Positions 51,481-59,259 of a stretch of 64,000 nt of DNA are shown here, in pieces. The stretch is taken from assembly GCA_031426355.1 (NCBI GenBank), contig JANPLD010000010.1, forward strand, positions 15,016 through 79,015, in the 5' to 3' direction. The notes below the pieces were generated by a model. That model made no database searches. It was not told the DNA's origin and saw only the letters and a program-made list of their open reading frames with translations. Position numbers and translations under genes: made by a program. Numbering within the stretch: the first letter of the stretch is position 1; every line of letters starts with the position of its first letter. This DNA is from JANPLD01 sp031426355. GTDB taxonomy: Bacteria > Pseudomonadota > Alphaproteobacteria > Rickettsiales > UBA8987.

Positions 51481-52044
51481 CTATTCAGCCCTTCTGACAT
51501 AAGTAGAATCAGCAGTTTTAACTACAACCCTATCTCCGGTTGCTACGAACTGCGGCACCATTACGCGTACGCCGTTCTCAAGTATCGCTGGTTTGTTAGA
51601 GCCTGACGCCGTCTGGCCTTTTACAACGCCTTCTGCTTCAGTGATGGTGAGCGTAACTTCCGTTGGAACGTTCGCTGATATCATCTGGTCTTCAGCAATT
51701 TCCATTATAACTTTCATACCATCTTGCAGGTAAATGTCTGTGCCATGGAAAAGGTCTTTGTTAACTTCAACCTGTTCATAATCTATACTGTCCATCAACG
51801 TTATCATATTCCCGTTGGTGAAAAGATATTGGTAATCTTTCACTTCAAAGTGAGCTACATCAATAGTTTCTTCCGAGCGGAAACGCTGGTTGAGTTTTGT
51901 TCCTGCTTTTAGCTCTTTCATTTCCATCTGCACGAACGCGCCGCCTTTACCAGGTTTTACGTGTTCGGTCTTAAGAACCTTCCATAGTTTTTTCTCATGG
52001 ATAATAATATTTCCAACTCTTATATCATTTGCTATTTTAGACAT
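51481..52044 (-). CDS. efp: Elongation factor P
   Basis: EF-P rescues ribosomes stalled at consecutive prolines. I chose the ATG at 52044, preceded by AGGAG at eight bases; this gives a 187-residue protein, close to the usual 185-190. The site of post-translational modification is Lys33 in KPGKGGAF, and the C-terminal OB domain ends with GDRVVVKTADSTYVRRAE. A longer start at 52080 adds 12 residues not found in the family. Confidence 0.96.
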   Translation of the reverse strand: MSKIANDIRVGNIIIHEKKLWKVLKTEHVKPGKGGAFVQMEMKELKAGTKLNQRFRSEETIDVAHFEVKDYQYLFTNGNMITLMDSIDYEQVEVNKDLFHGTDIYLQDGMKVIMEIAEDQMISANVPTEVTLTITEAEGVVKGQTASGSNKPAILENGVRVMVPQFVATGDRVVVKTADSTYVRRAE

Positions 52045-52109
52045 ACCAATATCTCCTGAAATTTTAAATTTTTCCTTCAATTACTCACTCAAGCTATAAC
52101 AATCAACAA

Positions 52110-53300
52110 TTATTTCAGTGCTGACTCCAAATCACGAATAAGGTCATTAGCATCTTCCAGCCCGACAGATAGGCGGAGTAAATTATCAGTTATGCCAATT
52201 GAGTTTCTTTCAGATTCTGGAATATTTGAATGTGTAGTTGTCGCCGGGTGAGTGATAAGCGATTTCGCGTCACCAAGGTTATTCGATATATCAACCACCT
52301 TCAGATTATTAAGCAGGTCAAAAGTTTTCGTTTTGCCTCCCTTAACTTTGAACGCCACCATCGGCCCGCCATTTGCCATCTGCTTTTTAGCTATATCATA
52401 TTGCGGGTGAGATTTTAATCCCGGATAGAAAACCCTTTCCACATTCTTATGGCCTTCCAAAAACTCAGCAACTTTAGCCGCGTTCTCGCAATGTTTTTCC
52501 ATTCTTAGTTTATAGCTCTCAAGCGCTTTCAGAACAACCCACGCATTGAACGGGCTTAGGGCAGGGCCGGTATGCCTGTGGAATGGCACCAGAACTTCTG
52601 TTATAAATTGTTTCGAACCTAAAACTGCTCCTCCAAGAGTCCTTCCATGCCCATCCATATGTTTGGTGGTGGAATAAACCGTAACATCCGCGCCAAGCTC
52701 AAGCGGGCTTTGCAGTAGCGGGCCGGCAAAAATATTATCCAATATAAAACGAGCGCCAACTTTCTTGGTAAGCTTTCCAACCTCGGCAATATCAGTTAAA
52801 CCTAAATTCGGGTTTGCAGGCGTTTCAACAAATACATATTTGGTATTTTCATTAATGGCCTTTTTCCACCCCTCGATATCATCGCCATCAACAAAGCTAA
52901 CCTTTGCGCCAAGGCGTACCAGAATATTATTTATTATATAATGGCATGAGCCAAACAGAACCTTGTTCGCAACTATATGGTCACCCGGTTTAAAATCGCA
53001 CATGATGGAAGCAAATACCGCGGCCATTCCGCTAGCGACAACGCAGCAATCCTCAGCACCTTTCTCTAAAGTTATAAGCCTTTCCTCAAGCATTCTGAGT
53101 GTTGGGTTGGAATATCTCGAATATACAAACCCCGGGGCAACGCCATTAAATCGGCTTTCCGCCGTTTCAGCATTCTCATAGCAAAATCCTGAATTGAGAA
53201 AAAGCGCTTCACTAGTCTCGCCAAATTCAGAGCGCACCGTGCCACCACGCACCAATTGCGTTTGCTGGGTAGTGGCGGTTAAGTCCTGTTTTCTAGGCAT
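52110..53300 (-). CDS. metZ: O-succinylhomoserine sulfhydrylase
   Basis: MetZ joins O-succinylhomoserine and sulfide to homocysteine, taking the sulfide produced by CysI. The 396-residue PLP enzyme of the Cys/Met metabolism family has SRYSNPTLRMLEERL, the GMAAVFA loop, DNIFAGP and the PLP lysine Lys213 in YSTTKHMDGHGR. I chose ATG 53300: the alternative upstream TTG at 53366 is itself part of a TTGACA promoter-like hexamer, so it is unlikely to be coding. No SAM riboswitch was recognised in the leader. Confidence 0.92.
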   Translation of the reverse strand: MPRKQDLTATTQQTQLVRGGTVRSEFGETSEALFLNSGFCYENAETAESRFNGVAPGFVYSRYSNPTLRMLEERLITLEKGAEDCCVVASGMAAVFASIMCDFKPGDHIVANKVLFGSCHYIINNILVRLGAKVSFVDGDDIEGWKKAINENTKYVFVETPANPNLGLTDIAEVGKLTKKVGARFILDNIFAGPLLQSPLELGADVTVYSTTKHMDGHGRTLGGAVLGSKQFITEVLVPFHRHTGPALSPFNAWVVLKALESYKLRMEKHCENAAKVAEFLEGHKNVERVFYPGLKSHPQYDIAKKQMANGGPMVAFKVKGGKTKTFDLLNNLKVVDISNNLGDAKSLITHPATTTHSNIPESERNSIGITDNLLRLSVGLEDANDLIRDLESALK

Positions 53301-53390
53301 TTTTACAATTTTTAGTGTTAATGTTTTTTTATAGATACGATTTACTTCGATAGCCGCAAATGTCAATATTTTATAAGAAATCCGCGTTTG

Positions 53391-53422
53391 TTAACGGTTA
53401 ATTAACTATCCTTTGATATGAT
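53391..53422 (+). promoter_or_regulatory. CtrA-like promoter of the 210-residue orphan gene
   Basis: TTAA, seven bases, TTAACT (box 53391-53405), nine bases, then TATGAT (53417-53422), 22 bases before the ATG at 53445. Same architecture as the promoters at 36.1, 36.8 and 40.3 kb, on the opposite strand and next to an unrelated neighbour. Confidence 0.55.
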
Positions 53423-53444
53423 ATATTAAATAAAATATTAAAAT

Positions 53445-54077
53445 ATGCCTAATGAAATAAAAAATTTTATAACTTTATCTTATACGGATAATAGGGGAAT
53501 TATTATTCAGCATGAGATGACTCTTTATGTTGATAATAAGGGTGAAATAAGTTCTTTATGTATAAAAAGAGAAGATACAAACAGGTTGTCAGGTGATTTC
53601 CTTATTACAATAACTAATATAGGAAATGGAAAATTTGAAATTATAGATAGTGGATTGGATAAAGTTTTTGAAAAAGATGCTGGAGATATAATGCCAATAG
53701 TTTTTGAGCATTTAAAGGGCGATGTATTTGTTAAAGGTCGTGGTGAATTAAATGGTGAAGAAGCTGATTGCCTGAAAGCTGAATTTTTGAGTAATGTAAG
53801 TGCAGCAATTTTAGTCGGAAATAAGTCAGTAGAAATAGATAAAGTAAGAATAAATGATTTGATGACTCTAGAAGCAGGCATTTCAGAAGCTGAGGCTAAA
53901 TTTATTTTAACACTCAAAGATCAATTCATAAATCCTGACGATCAGACAAAAGAACAGATCCGCCAAGTTTTAACCATGTTAAAAGATATTGACGTAAAAA
54001 CTGAAGAAGATTTTAAATCAGTAATACAGAATCCTGTTTTTAATAATGTACGTGAAATATTCGGCTTTAATAAATAA
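53445..54077 (+). CDS. Hypothetical orphan protein (210 aa) with CtrA-like promoter
   Basis: I do not recognise this 210-residue protein. It has no signal peptide or membrane segment. The N-terminal half looks beta-rich (FITLSYTDNRGIIIQHEMTLYVD, GKFEIIDSGLDKVFEKDAG), the C-terminal half helical (EEDFKSVIQNPVFNNVREIFGF). The gene is AT-rich compared with metZ and stands alone between metZ and the convergent GGDEF/EAL gene. Shared promoter layout links it to the orphan genes near uvrD. Confidence 0.6.
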   Translation: MPNEIKNFITLSYTDNRGIIIQHEMTLYVDNKGEISSLCIKREDTNRLSGDFLITITNIGNGKFEIIDSGLDKVFEKDAGDIMPIVFEHLKGDVFVKGRGELNGEEADCLKAEFLSNVSAAILVGNKSVEIDKVRINDLMTLEAGISEAEAKFILTLKDQFINPDDQTKEQIRQVLTMLKDIDVKTEEDFKSVIQNPVFNNVREIFGFNK

Positions 54078-54098
54078 CATTAATTCTGACAGGATAGC

Positions 54099-55733
54099 TC
54101 AAGCTACTTTCGCAGTTTCCCAAGGTTTGGAAACTTTAGGTGCGCCAAAATAATAACCCTGCATCAAATCTACACCCATTTCTATGAGTTTTTTGGCCAC
54201 TTCACCTGTTTCCACACATTCGGCAACGGTTTTAAGGCCGTAAGATTTGTTGAAATCAACAAGGCTTCGGATGAATATCAGGTTTTCCTTATTTTCCTCT
54301 AAGCCTAGAATATAAGAGCCATCAATTTTTACAGTATCAACTGAAAGTGAGCGCAGCTGGCGGAAAGAAGTATACCCAACCCCAAAATCATCAAGCGCAA
54401 CAGTGCATCCTAAATTCTGCATGGTCGCTGTAAAATATGCAGTTTTACGAAGGTCTTTATTAGCCGCAGTTTCAGTTATTTCCATTGATATACGGCGCGA
54501 AATATCAGTATCCTTTAATATCTGGCTACATAATTTAAGCCAGTTCTCACTTCCTGTAGTAAGGTTGGAAATGTTAAGGCATAATTTAACATTCTTGCTT
54601 ATTTTAAGTTCCTCAACAACTTTCCTGAGTACATATTCGTCGATCGCTTCAACCGTTCCCATTTTCTCAGCGATAGGAATAAACCGCCCCGCGGAATCAT
54701 ATCTGCCATTGCCATTATTTATGCGAAGCAGGCATTCATAATATTGTACGCTGCCATCTTTCGCGGAAACTATCGGTTGGTATGCCAGAACAAGGCGGTT
54801 ACCATTATACGCTTCCTGAAGATAGTGCAGCTGGGTCATTTCATTCTGCGCGTCTATATGTTCTCTTCTCGCATCTTCAAAATCACAATAAAACTCATAA
54901 GTTTTACCTTTCGCATGCGTTAACCCAAGGAATGCTTTGTTTATCGCATCATAAGCATCTTTAACACCAAGGGGAAAGTGAACTGAGCCAATTGAAAGTC
55001 TTAAGTGAACCGTATCTTCAAGGTTATGGTTTTTATAGAGGCTTACTATTCGGCTAACTTCAGTAGTGATCTGCTCAACTTCACTGATGATAGGGTTTTT
55101 TAGTATAATTGCAAATTGCTCATTTTCTATCCTGTGAAAAATCGCGGAATCAGGAAGCGCCGCTTTTATTTTGCGGCTAAGATCTTCCATAACTTTGTTA
55201 GCAATATATTCGCCATGCCAGCTGATAATCATTGGCAGATTATCAATAGATACTAATAATAGAAGGTAGTTATATTTCTTGTCGTGGCCTTCGGTAAAGC
55301 ATTTGGAAAGGCTTTCAAGAAGCGCGCCATCATACTCTCCGGCAAGTATATTCTTACTCGAAAGATTATATTTACCTTTTCCGGCTTTTAATTTCGTTTC
55401 ATTTTGTACTGCTATCATACCGTGGAGGAAATCTTCACCATCAGATGTTTCCCTGATCGCATGCTCCTTTATCATAAGCTCATGGTCTTTCACCGTGATC
55501 TTATATTCAAAGGAAACTTCTTCAGCATGGGAGTTTATATTCGCTTCGTAAGTTTTTTTGTCTGATTTACTTAAGAATTCTAGATACTTATCTTTAGAAG
55601 AAAGATCACTTTCCTTAATGCCCAGAACCGTTTTAGTGTCGCCATACCATGTCAATTTATCGGAGTTCAAATTATGAATATAGAAAACTGCGTTTCCCTG
55701 GCCTTTTGAAAATTTCCTTTTTGCGAATGACAT
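54099..55733 (-). CDS. GGDEF/EAL protein, degenerate GGDEF, probable c-di-GMP phosphodiesterase
   Basis: The 544-residue protein appears to have an N-terminal PAS-like region (residues about 10-115), a GGDEF-fold domain whose signature is degraded to RIENEQF (about residues 200-210), and a C-terminal EAL domain. The EAL signature reads ECL, but the metal and catalytic residues appear kept: the Asn in NISNLT, the Glu in EITETA, DDFGVGYTSF, the Lys in VKIDGSYI, ECVET and QGYYFGAP. It is thus likely to hydrolyse cyclic-di-GMP, not to make it. No membrane segment is seen, so it is cytoplasmic. Confidence 0.88.
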   Translation of the reverse strand: MSFAKRKFSKGQGNAVFYIHNLNSDKLTWYGDTKTVLGIKESDLSSKDKYLEFLSKSDKKTYEANINSHAEEVSFEYKITVKDHELMIKEHAIRETSDGEDFLHGMIAVQNETKLKAGKGKYNLSSKNILAGEYDGALLESLSKCFTEGHDKKYNYLLLLVSIDNLPMIISWHGEYIANKVMEDLSRKIKAALPDSAIFHRIENEQFAIILKNPIISEVEQITTEVSRIVSLYKNHNLEDTVHLRLSIGSVHFPLGVKDAYDAINKAFLGLTHAKGKTYEFYCDFEDARREHIDAQNEMTQLHYLQEAYNGNRLVLAYQPIVSAKDGSVQYYECLLRINNGNGRYDSAGRFIPIAEKMGTVEAIDEYVLRKVVEELKISKNVKLCLNISNLTTGSENWLKLCSQILKDTDISRRISMEITETAANKDLRKTAYFTATMQNLGCTVALDDFGVGYTSFRQLRSLSVDTVKIDGSYILGLEENKENLIFIRSLVDFNKSYGLKTVAECVETGEVAKKLIEMGVDLMQGYYFGAPKVSKPWETAKVA

Positions 55734-55814
55734 TACAATAAATATTTAGTCTTGAATTAGAATCCAAATCAACTAGCATTCACCAGAGCCTTATTCAAAA
55801 TAATATGTCATATC

Positions 55815-56426
55815 ATGTTTGGTTTCAATGAATATTTATTTTTAGCTATTGCTTATTTGCTTGGCTCGATACCATTTGGTGCAGTTTTGGTTAAAATGCT
55901 TGGGCTGGGAGATATAAGATCCCAGGGTTCTGGCAATATCGGCGCAACAAATGTTGTCAGGGTCGCAGGTAAAAAAATAGGCGCCGTGGTTTTCCTGCTG
56001 GATTTTATAAAAGGCTTCCTGCCGGCATTCATGTATATGAATTGCTGCGGCGAGGAAAATTCAGCCAGATTCTTCATCGCATTCACTGCCGTGCTTGGCC
56101 ATGTATTTCCCATATGGCTGAAATTCAAAGGCGGGAAGGGCGTCGCAACCGGTTTTGGCGCAATATTATCTATAGATTCCACCTTATTCTTTATTGCTGT
56201 TTCTTTATGGGTCATTACTTATCTTATAACTAAAACCTCTTCTCTATCGGCTCTGGTCTCATACGGGTTACTGCCATTCATCTCATTTTTTATCTATTCC
56301 AATAATACTCACCTGTTCATATTTTTAGCCGCTCTATCGCTACTAATATTCTTTCGCCATATTGCTAATATTAAAAGATTGCTTAACGGTGAAGAAAGAT
56401 CCTTCAAAAAGAACAGGTCATCTTAA
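55815..56426 (+). CDS. plsY: Acyl-phosphate glycerol-3-phosphate acyltransferase
   Basis: PlsY transfers an acyl group from acyl-phosphate to glycerol-3-phosphate at the inner membrane, starting phospholipid synthesis. The 203-residue protein has about five membrane segments and the motifs SIPFGAVLVK, GSGNIGATNVVR, HVFPIWLKFKGGKGVATG and a C-terminal FFRHIANIKRLLNGEE. dprA follows directly, a pairing common in many bacteria. Confidence 0.96.
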   Translation: MFGFNEYLFLAIAYLLGSIPFGAVLVKMLGLGDIRSQGSGNIGATNVVRVAGKKIGAVVFLLDFIKGFLPAFMYMNCCGEENSARFFIAFTAVLGHVFPIWLKFKGGKGVATGFGAILSIDSTLFFIAVSLWVITYLITKTSSLSALVSYGLLPFISFFIYSNNTHLFIFLAALSLLIFFRHIANIKRLLNGEERSFKKNRSS

Positions 56427-56434
56427 GTTTGCTT

Positions 56435-57631
56435 ATGACTATAAATAGATTTGCAAATAAAGAATTCTGTAATGATAAGAATCTGGTAACCACCATAAGA
56501 CTCGCCCGAACCAGAAATGTCGGCCCTATAACTTTCCTGAAACTTCTTTCAAAATATAAAACTCCTGATAACGCGCTTAATGAAGTGCAGAATATTTTAA
56601 AGGGAAAAAATATTACCGGTGAATTGTATTCGCAAACTCAGGCAGAAGAAGAAATTTCACGCACACAAAAATTTGGCGGAAACATAATTTCCATCTTCGA
56701 TGAAGCCTATCCATATTTATTGTCTGAGATATATGACCCGCCGATCATGATATCCTATCGCGGAAATTTGGGGATAACTAAAAATAGGTCAGTGGCGATC
56801 GTCGGAGCCAGAAATTCATCTAATAACGGTGTCAGCCTTACTTATAAATTTTCTTCTGAACTTACGCAGGCCGGATATACAATAACTTCCGGCCTTGCAA
56901 AAGGCATTGATGCTGCAGCCCATAAAGCTGCGATCGATGCAAAAAACAAAGCTTCAACAATCGCAGTTATCGCTGGCGGCATAGATAATATCTATCCCAA
57001 GGAAAATAAAAAACTCTATGAGGAGATATTTGAAAAAGGTCTTGTCATCTCTGAAAATCCTTTTGGATCATTACCAAAGTCGGAATCTTTCCCGCGGCGC
57101 AACAGGATAATTTCTGGTCTGTCTCTTGGTGTTCTGGTAATCGAAGCTGCTATCAGGTCAGGCTCACTTATCACTGCAAGGTTTGCCAGTGAGCAGGGCA
57201 GGGAGGTTTTTTGCATCCCCGGCTTCCCGCTTGATCCGCGGGCAGAAGGCCCAAATGACCTTATAAAAAAAGGCGCAATGCTGGTAACTGATTCAACTGA
57301 TATAATTTCTTCCTTAAGGGATTTTACCGAAGAAAAAATAATAGACAGGAAGCAGAGCAACCTTCTTTTTGATTCAGAAGATAATATTGATTTTGATATT
57401 GCCAATTATGAATCTAAAATTCCTGATAAGGAAATTATCGAAATTGAAGAAACTAAAATATTTTCCGCTGACAATATAATAAAGAATCTTTCTTATACCC
57501 CAACTGAGATCGATGAGATAGTTCGCCAGACAAAACTTTCATCATCACAGCTAAACTCAATATTGCTGGAGCTTGAAATAGCCGGGGAGATAATGCGCCA
57601 CCCGGGCAACAGGATATCCCTTGCGGGATAG
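56435..57631 (+). CDS. dprA: DNA-processing protein DprA/Smf
   Basis: DprA protects incoming single-stranded DNA during transformation and loads RecA. The 398-residue protein has an N-terminal SAM-like region, a Rossmann-fold core (VAIVGARNSSNNG, ITSGLAKGIDAAAHKAA, VIAGGIDNIYPKEN, SENPFG, FPRRNRIISGLS, EQGREVFCIPG) and a C-terminal winged-helix domain (PTEIDEIVRQTKLSSSQLNSILLELEIAG). I chose ATG 56435; a TTG two codons upstream is an alternative. Its stop codon touches a 61-base palindrome (57630-57690). Confidence 0.95.
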   Translation: MTINRFANKEFCNDKNLVTTIRLARTRNVGPITFLKLLSKYKTPDNALNEVQNILKGKNITGELYSQTQAEEEISRTQKFGGNIISIFDEAYPYLLSEIYDPPIMISYRGNLGITKNRSVAIVGARNSSNNGVSLTYKFSSELTQAGYTITSGLAKGIDAAAHKAAIDAKNKASTIAVIAGGIDNIYPKENKKLYEEIFEKGLVISENPFGSLPKSESFPRRNRIISGLSLGVLVIEAAIRSGSLITARFASEQGREVFCIPGFPLDPRAEGPNDLIKKGAMLVTDSTDIISSLRDFTEEKIIDRKQSNLLFDSEDNIDFDIANYESKIPDKEIIEIEETKIFSADNIIKNLSYTPTEIDEIVRQTKLSSSQLNSILLELEIAGEIMRHPGNRISLAG

Positions 57632-57690
57632 TTGGAAGTTTAAAGTTGGAAGTTCGAAGTAAAATTTCTTCCAACTTCAAACTTCCAACT
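57630..57690. repeat. Long palindrome between dprA and ssrA
   Basis: Two 23-base arms (57630-57652 and 57668-57690) are reverse complements with one mismatch; each arm is built of GTTGGAAGTT-like units, and the loop is 15 bases. The left arm overlaps the last two bases of the dprA TAG stop. It could serve as a terminator, but its internally repeated structure looks like an interspersed palindromic repeat. Confidence 0.75.
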
Positions 57691-57732
57691 AAAAACTATT
57701 CAAACGGCTCTTTCTTTTCCCCATATTTATGC

Positions 57733-57738
57733 TATAAT
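57733..57738 (+). promoter_or_regulatory. ssrA: -10 element of ssrA
   Basis: A perfect TATAAT lies 7 bases before the first conserved bases of the acceptor piece. A clear -35 hexamer is not seen in the 17 bases upstream. Confidence 0.6.
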
Positions 57739-57744
57739 ATCTAT

Positions 57745-58077
57745 GCCTCGCAAGAGGATATGGTGATAAACGCTTTCTCGTAATAAGCACATTGGACCCG
57801 GGGGCGGTACCCGGCGGCTCCACCACCAGAAGATAATATTTGTCTTCTGCTGATGGGGTCGAAATAGGCTTGACAGTTGCAGTAAAGGTTTAAGTTTTGC
57901 CCGGCGAGATATAGCCGCTAAACGTTTCGAAATCATAAATGCAAACGACAATTTTGCAGTTGCAGCAAACGACAATTTTGCTGTAGCAACTCTTAAAGCT
58001 GCCTAGTTGATCCTCAATGAGGATCTAAAGGTGTTTTAGGAAAGGGGCCCGCGGGGGGCCTAGCAACAGAACCCCCG
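57745..58077 (+). ncRNA. ssrA: Two-piece (permuted) tmRNA with duplicated tag
   Basis: tmRNA rescues stalled ribosomes and tags the unfinished protein for proteolysis. The gene is permuted as in alphaproteobacteria: the acceptor piece comes first, with a T-arm CCGGG-GGCGGTA-CCCGG and ends in GGCTCCACCA (57816-57825); then an internal spacer with a CAGAAGA/TCTTCTG hairpin (57827-57849); then the coding piece beginning GGGGTCG (57855-57861), which pairs with CGGCTCC of the acceptor stem. The tag reading frame runs from GCA 57941 to TAG 58004-58006 and codes 21 residues: ANDNFAVA twice, then TLKAA. A GATCCTCA/TGAGGATC hairpin and a GC-rich pseudoknot region follow. The outer ends are approximate. 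Confidence 0.92.
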
Positions 58078-58103
58078 CATATTTTCCATCTATAAAAACA
58101 ATC

Positions 58104-58532
58104 ATGACAATATTAATCTCTATCATTTTATCACTGGTATTTGCAGTTCTGAATCTAGAATCTGCGGTAATATTTTTTCTTTGCGGATATATCCTTGCAA
58201 AAAATCTTCCTGAAAATTCATCTGGAAGCATAAAAGATAAAACCAGAATTCTTCTCCCCGCTATTGCCGTAACAGTAGTGATATTGGGAAGACATTTGAA
58301 TACATATCTTCATGGTTCTTTCCCAGCATCTTTTTGGCTCTCGGTTTTTGCTATATCTTTAAATGTTTTTTTATTTGGTTTTCTATTCCTTCAGCTTGAA
58401 AAAATCTCAGTAAAAAATTCTTTTGAAATAATTTTAAAGAAATTTTCCGTCATCATGGCTGTCTGCCTGGTGATAAAATTATTTTCTATTTTTTATAATT
58501 CATTTCATATGAATTATTATCCGTTCAATTAA
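58104..58532 (+). CDS. Small integral membrane protein of unknown function
   Basis: The 142-residue protein has about four hydrophobic segments (MTILISIILSLVFAVLNL, LLPAIAVTVVILG, FWLSVFAISLNVFLFGFLFLQ, FSVIMAVCLVIKLFSIFY) joined by short loops, and no motif I recognise. It follows the tmRNA gene by 26 bases. Between it and the rhodanese start (58533-58821) there is an AT-rich 289-base stretch with no gene. Confidence 0.6.
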   Translation: MTILISIILSLVFAVLNLESAVIFFLCGYILAKNLPENSSGSIKDKTRILLPAIAVTVVILGRHLNTYLHGSFPASFWLSVFAISLNVFLFGFLFLQLEKISVKNSFEIILKKFSVIMAVCLVIKLFSIFYNSFHMNYYPFN

Positions 58533-58821
58533 CATTTGCTGTTTATCATTTTAAAAAAATAACGTTTCCCACCTAAGTTTTTGAAATGAAGTTTTATGTT
58601 TGATACACGGAAATTTTTTTAAAAATTTCACAAAATTTTTTGTCAGGCTTTACGCCATAATTTTCTGTCAACACAAATACTTTTATAAAAGATTTTTATT
58701 TCTGTTTACCTCCCCGCGTTTTTTTGTAGATTCACATTCCACCTTTTGATGATTATTCGAGATTGGCTTTTGAGGCTGATTTCGCTTAGTAGTTGAAAAT
58801 TTGATACAGGCAAAATTTATT

Positions 58822-59238
58822 ATGGAAAACTTTAAGAATATCTCTGCTAAACAAGCGTTTGATGTTCTAAAAAATGAAAAAAATTCTTACCTGATTGATG
58901 TAAGGACTTTACCGGAATGGAATTTTTGCGGCATACCAAATTTATCATCAATCGGTAAGGAAGTTATTTTAATTTCGTGGATGTTTTATCCGCGTATGGA
59001 ATTGAATAATGAATTTTGGGATCAGGTTGAAAAAAACATTCCTGATAAAGATTCAAAGATTTTTTTCCTTTGTAAAGTTGGTGGCAGGTCAGCTGATGCA
59101 GCAATTAATATGTCAGAAAGGGGATATAATAATTGTTACAATATAGTTGCCGGTTTTGAAGGTGATAAAAATGAAAACGGTTGCAGGGGTAAAATAAACG
59201 GCTGGAAGGCTGAAAATTTACCTTGGTATCAAAATTAA
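58822..59238 (+). CDS. Rhodanese-like domain protein
   Basis: The 138-residue protein is a single rhodanese domain. The N-terminal part is ISAKQAFDVLKNEKNSYLIDVRTLPEWNF and the active-site loop is CKVGGRS (Cys84 to Arg89), followed by SADAAINMSERGY and the C-terminal PWYQN. Single-domain rhodaneses carry sulfur as a persulfide; the partner is unknown. I chose ATG 58822 because it gives the usual N-terminus, although a TTG at 58801 is in frame. It is 21 bases upstream of dnaA. Confidence 0.85.
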   Translation: MENFKNISAKQAFDVLKNEKNSYLIDVRTLPEWNFCGIPNLSSIGKEVILISWMFYPRMELNNEFWDQVEKNIPDKDSKIFFLCKVGGRSADAAINMSERGYNNCYNIVAGFEGDKNENGCRGKINGWKAENLPWYQN

Positions 59239-59259
59239 AATTTTAGGTCTTATATATAA

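Noticed and set aside
53301..53444. SAM riboswitch in the metZ leader
   Set aside because: Alphaproteobacterial metZ often has one, but no conserved SAM-II or similar core could be recognised in this short AT-rich leader.
58025..58231. Minus-strand open frame across the tmRNA gene and the next gene
   Set aside because: It is antisense to the structured tmRNA 3' part and to the membrane protein gene; no start signal and no recognisable protein.
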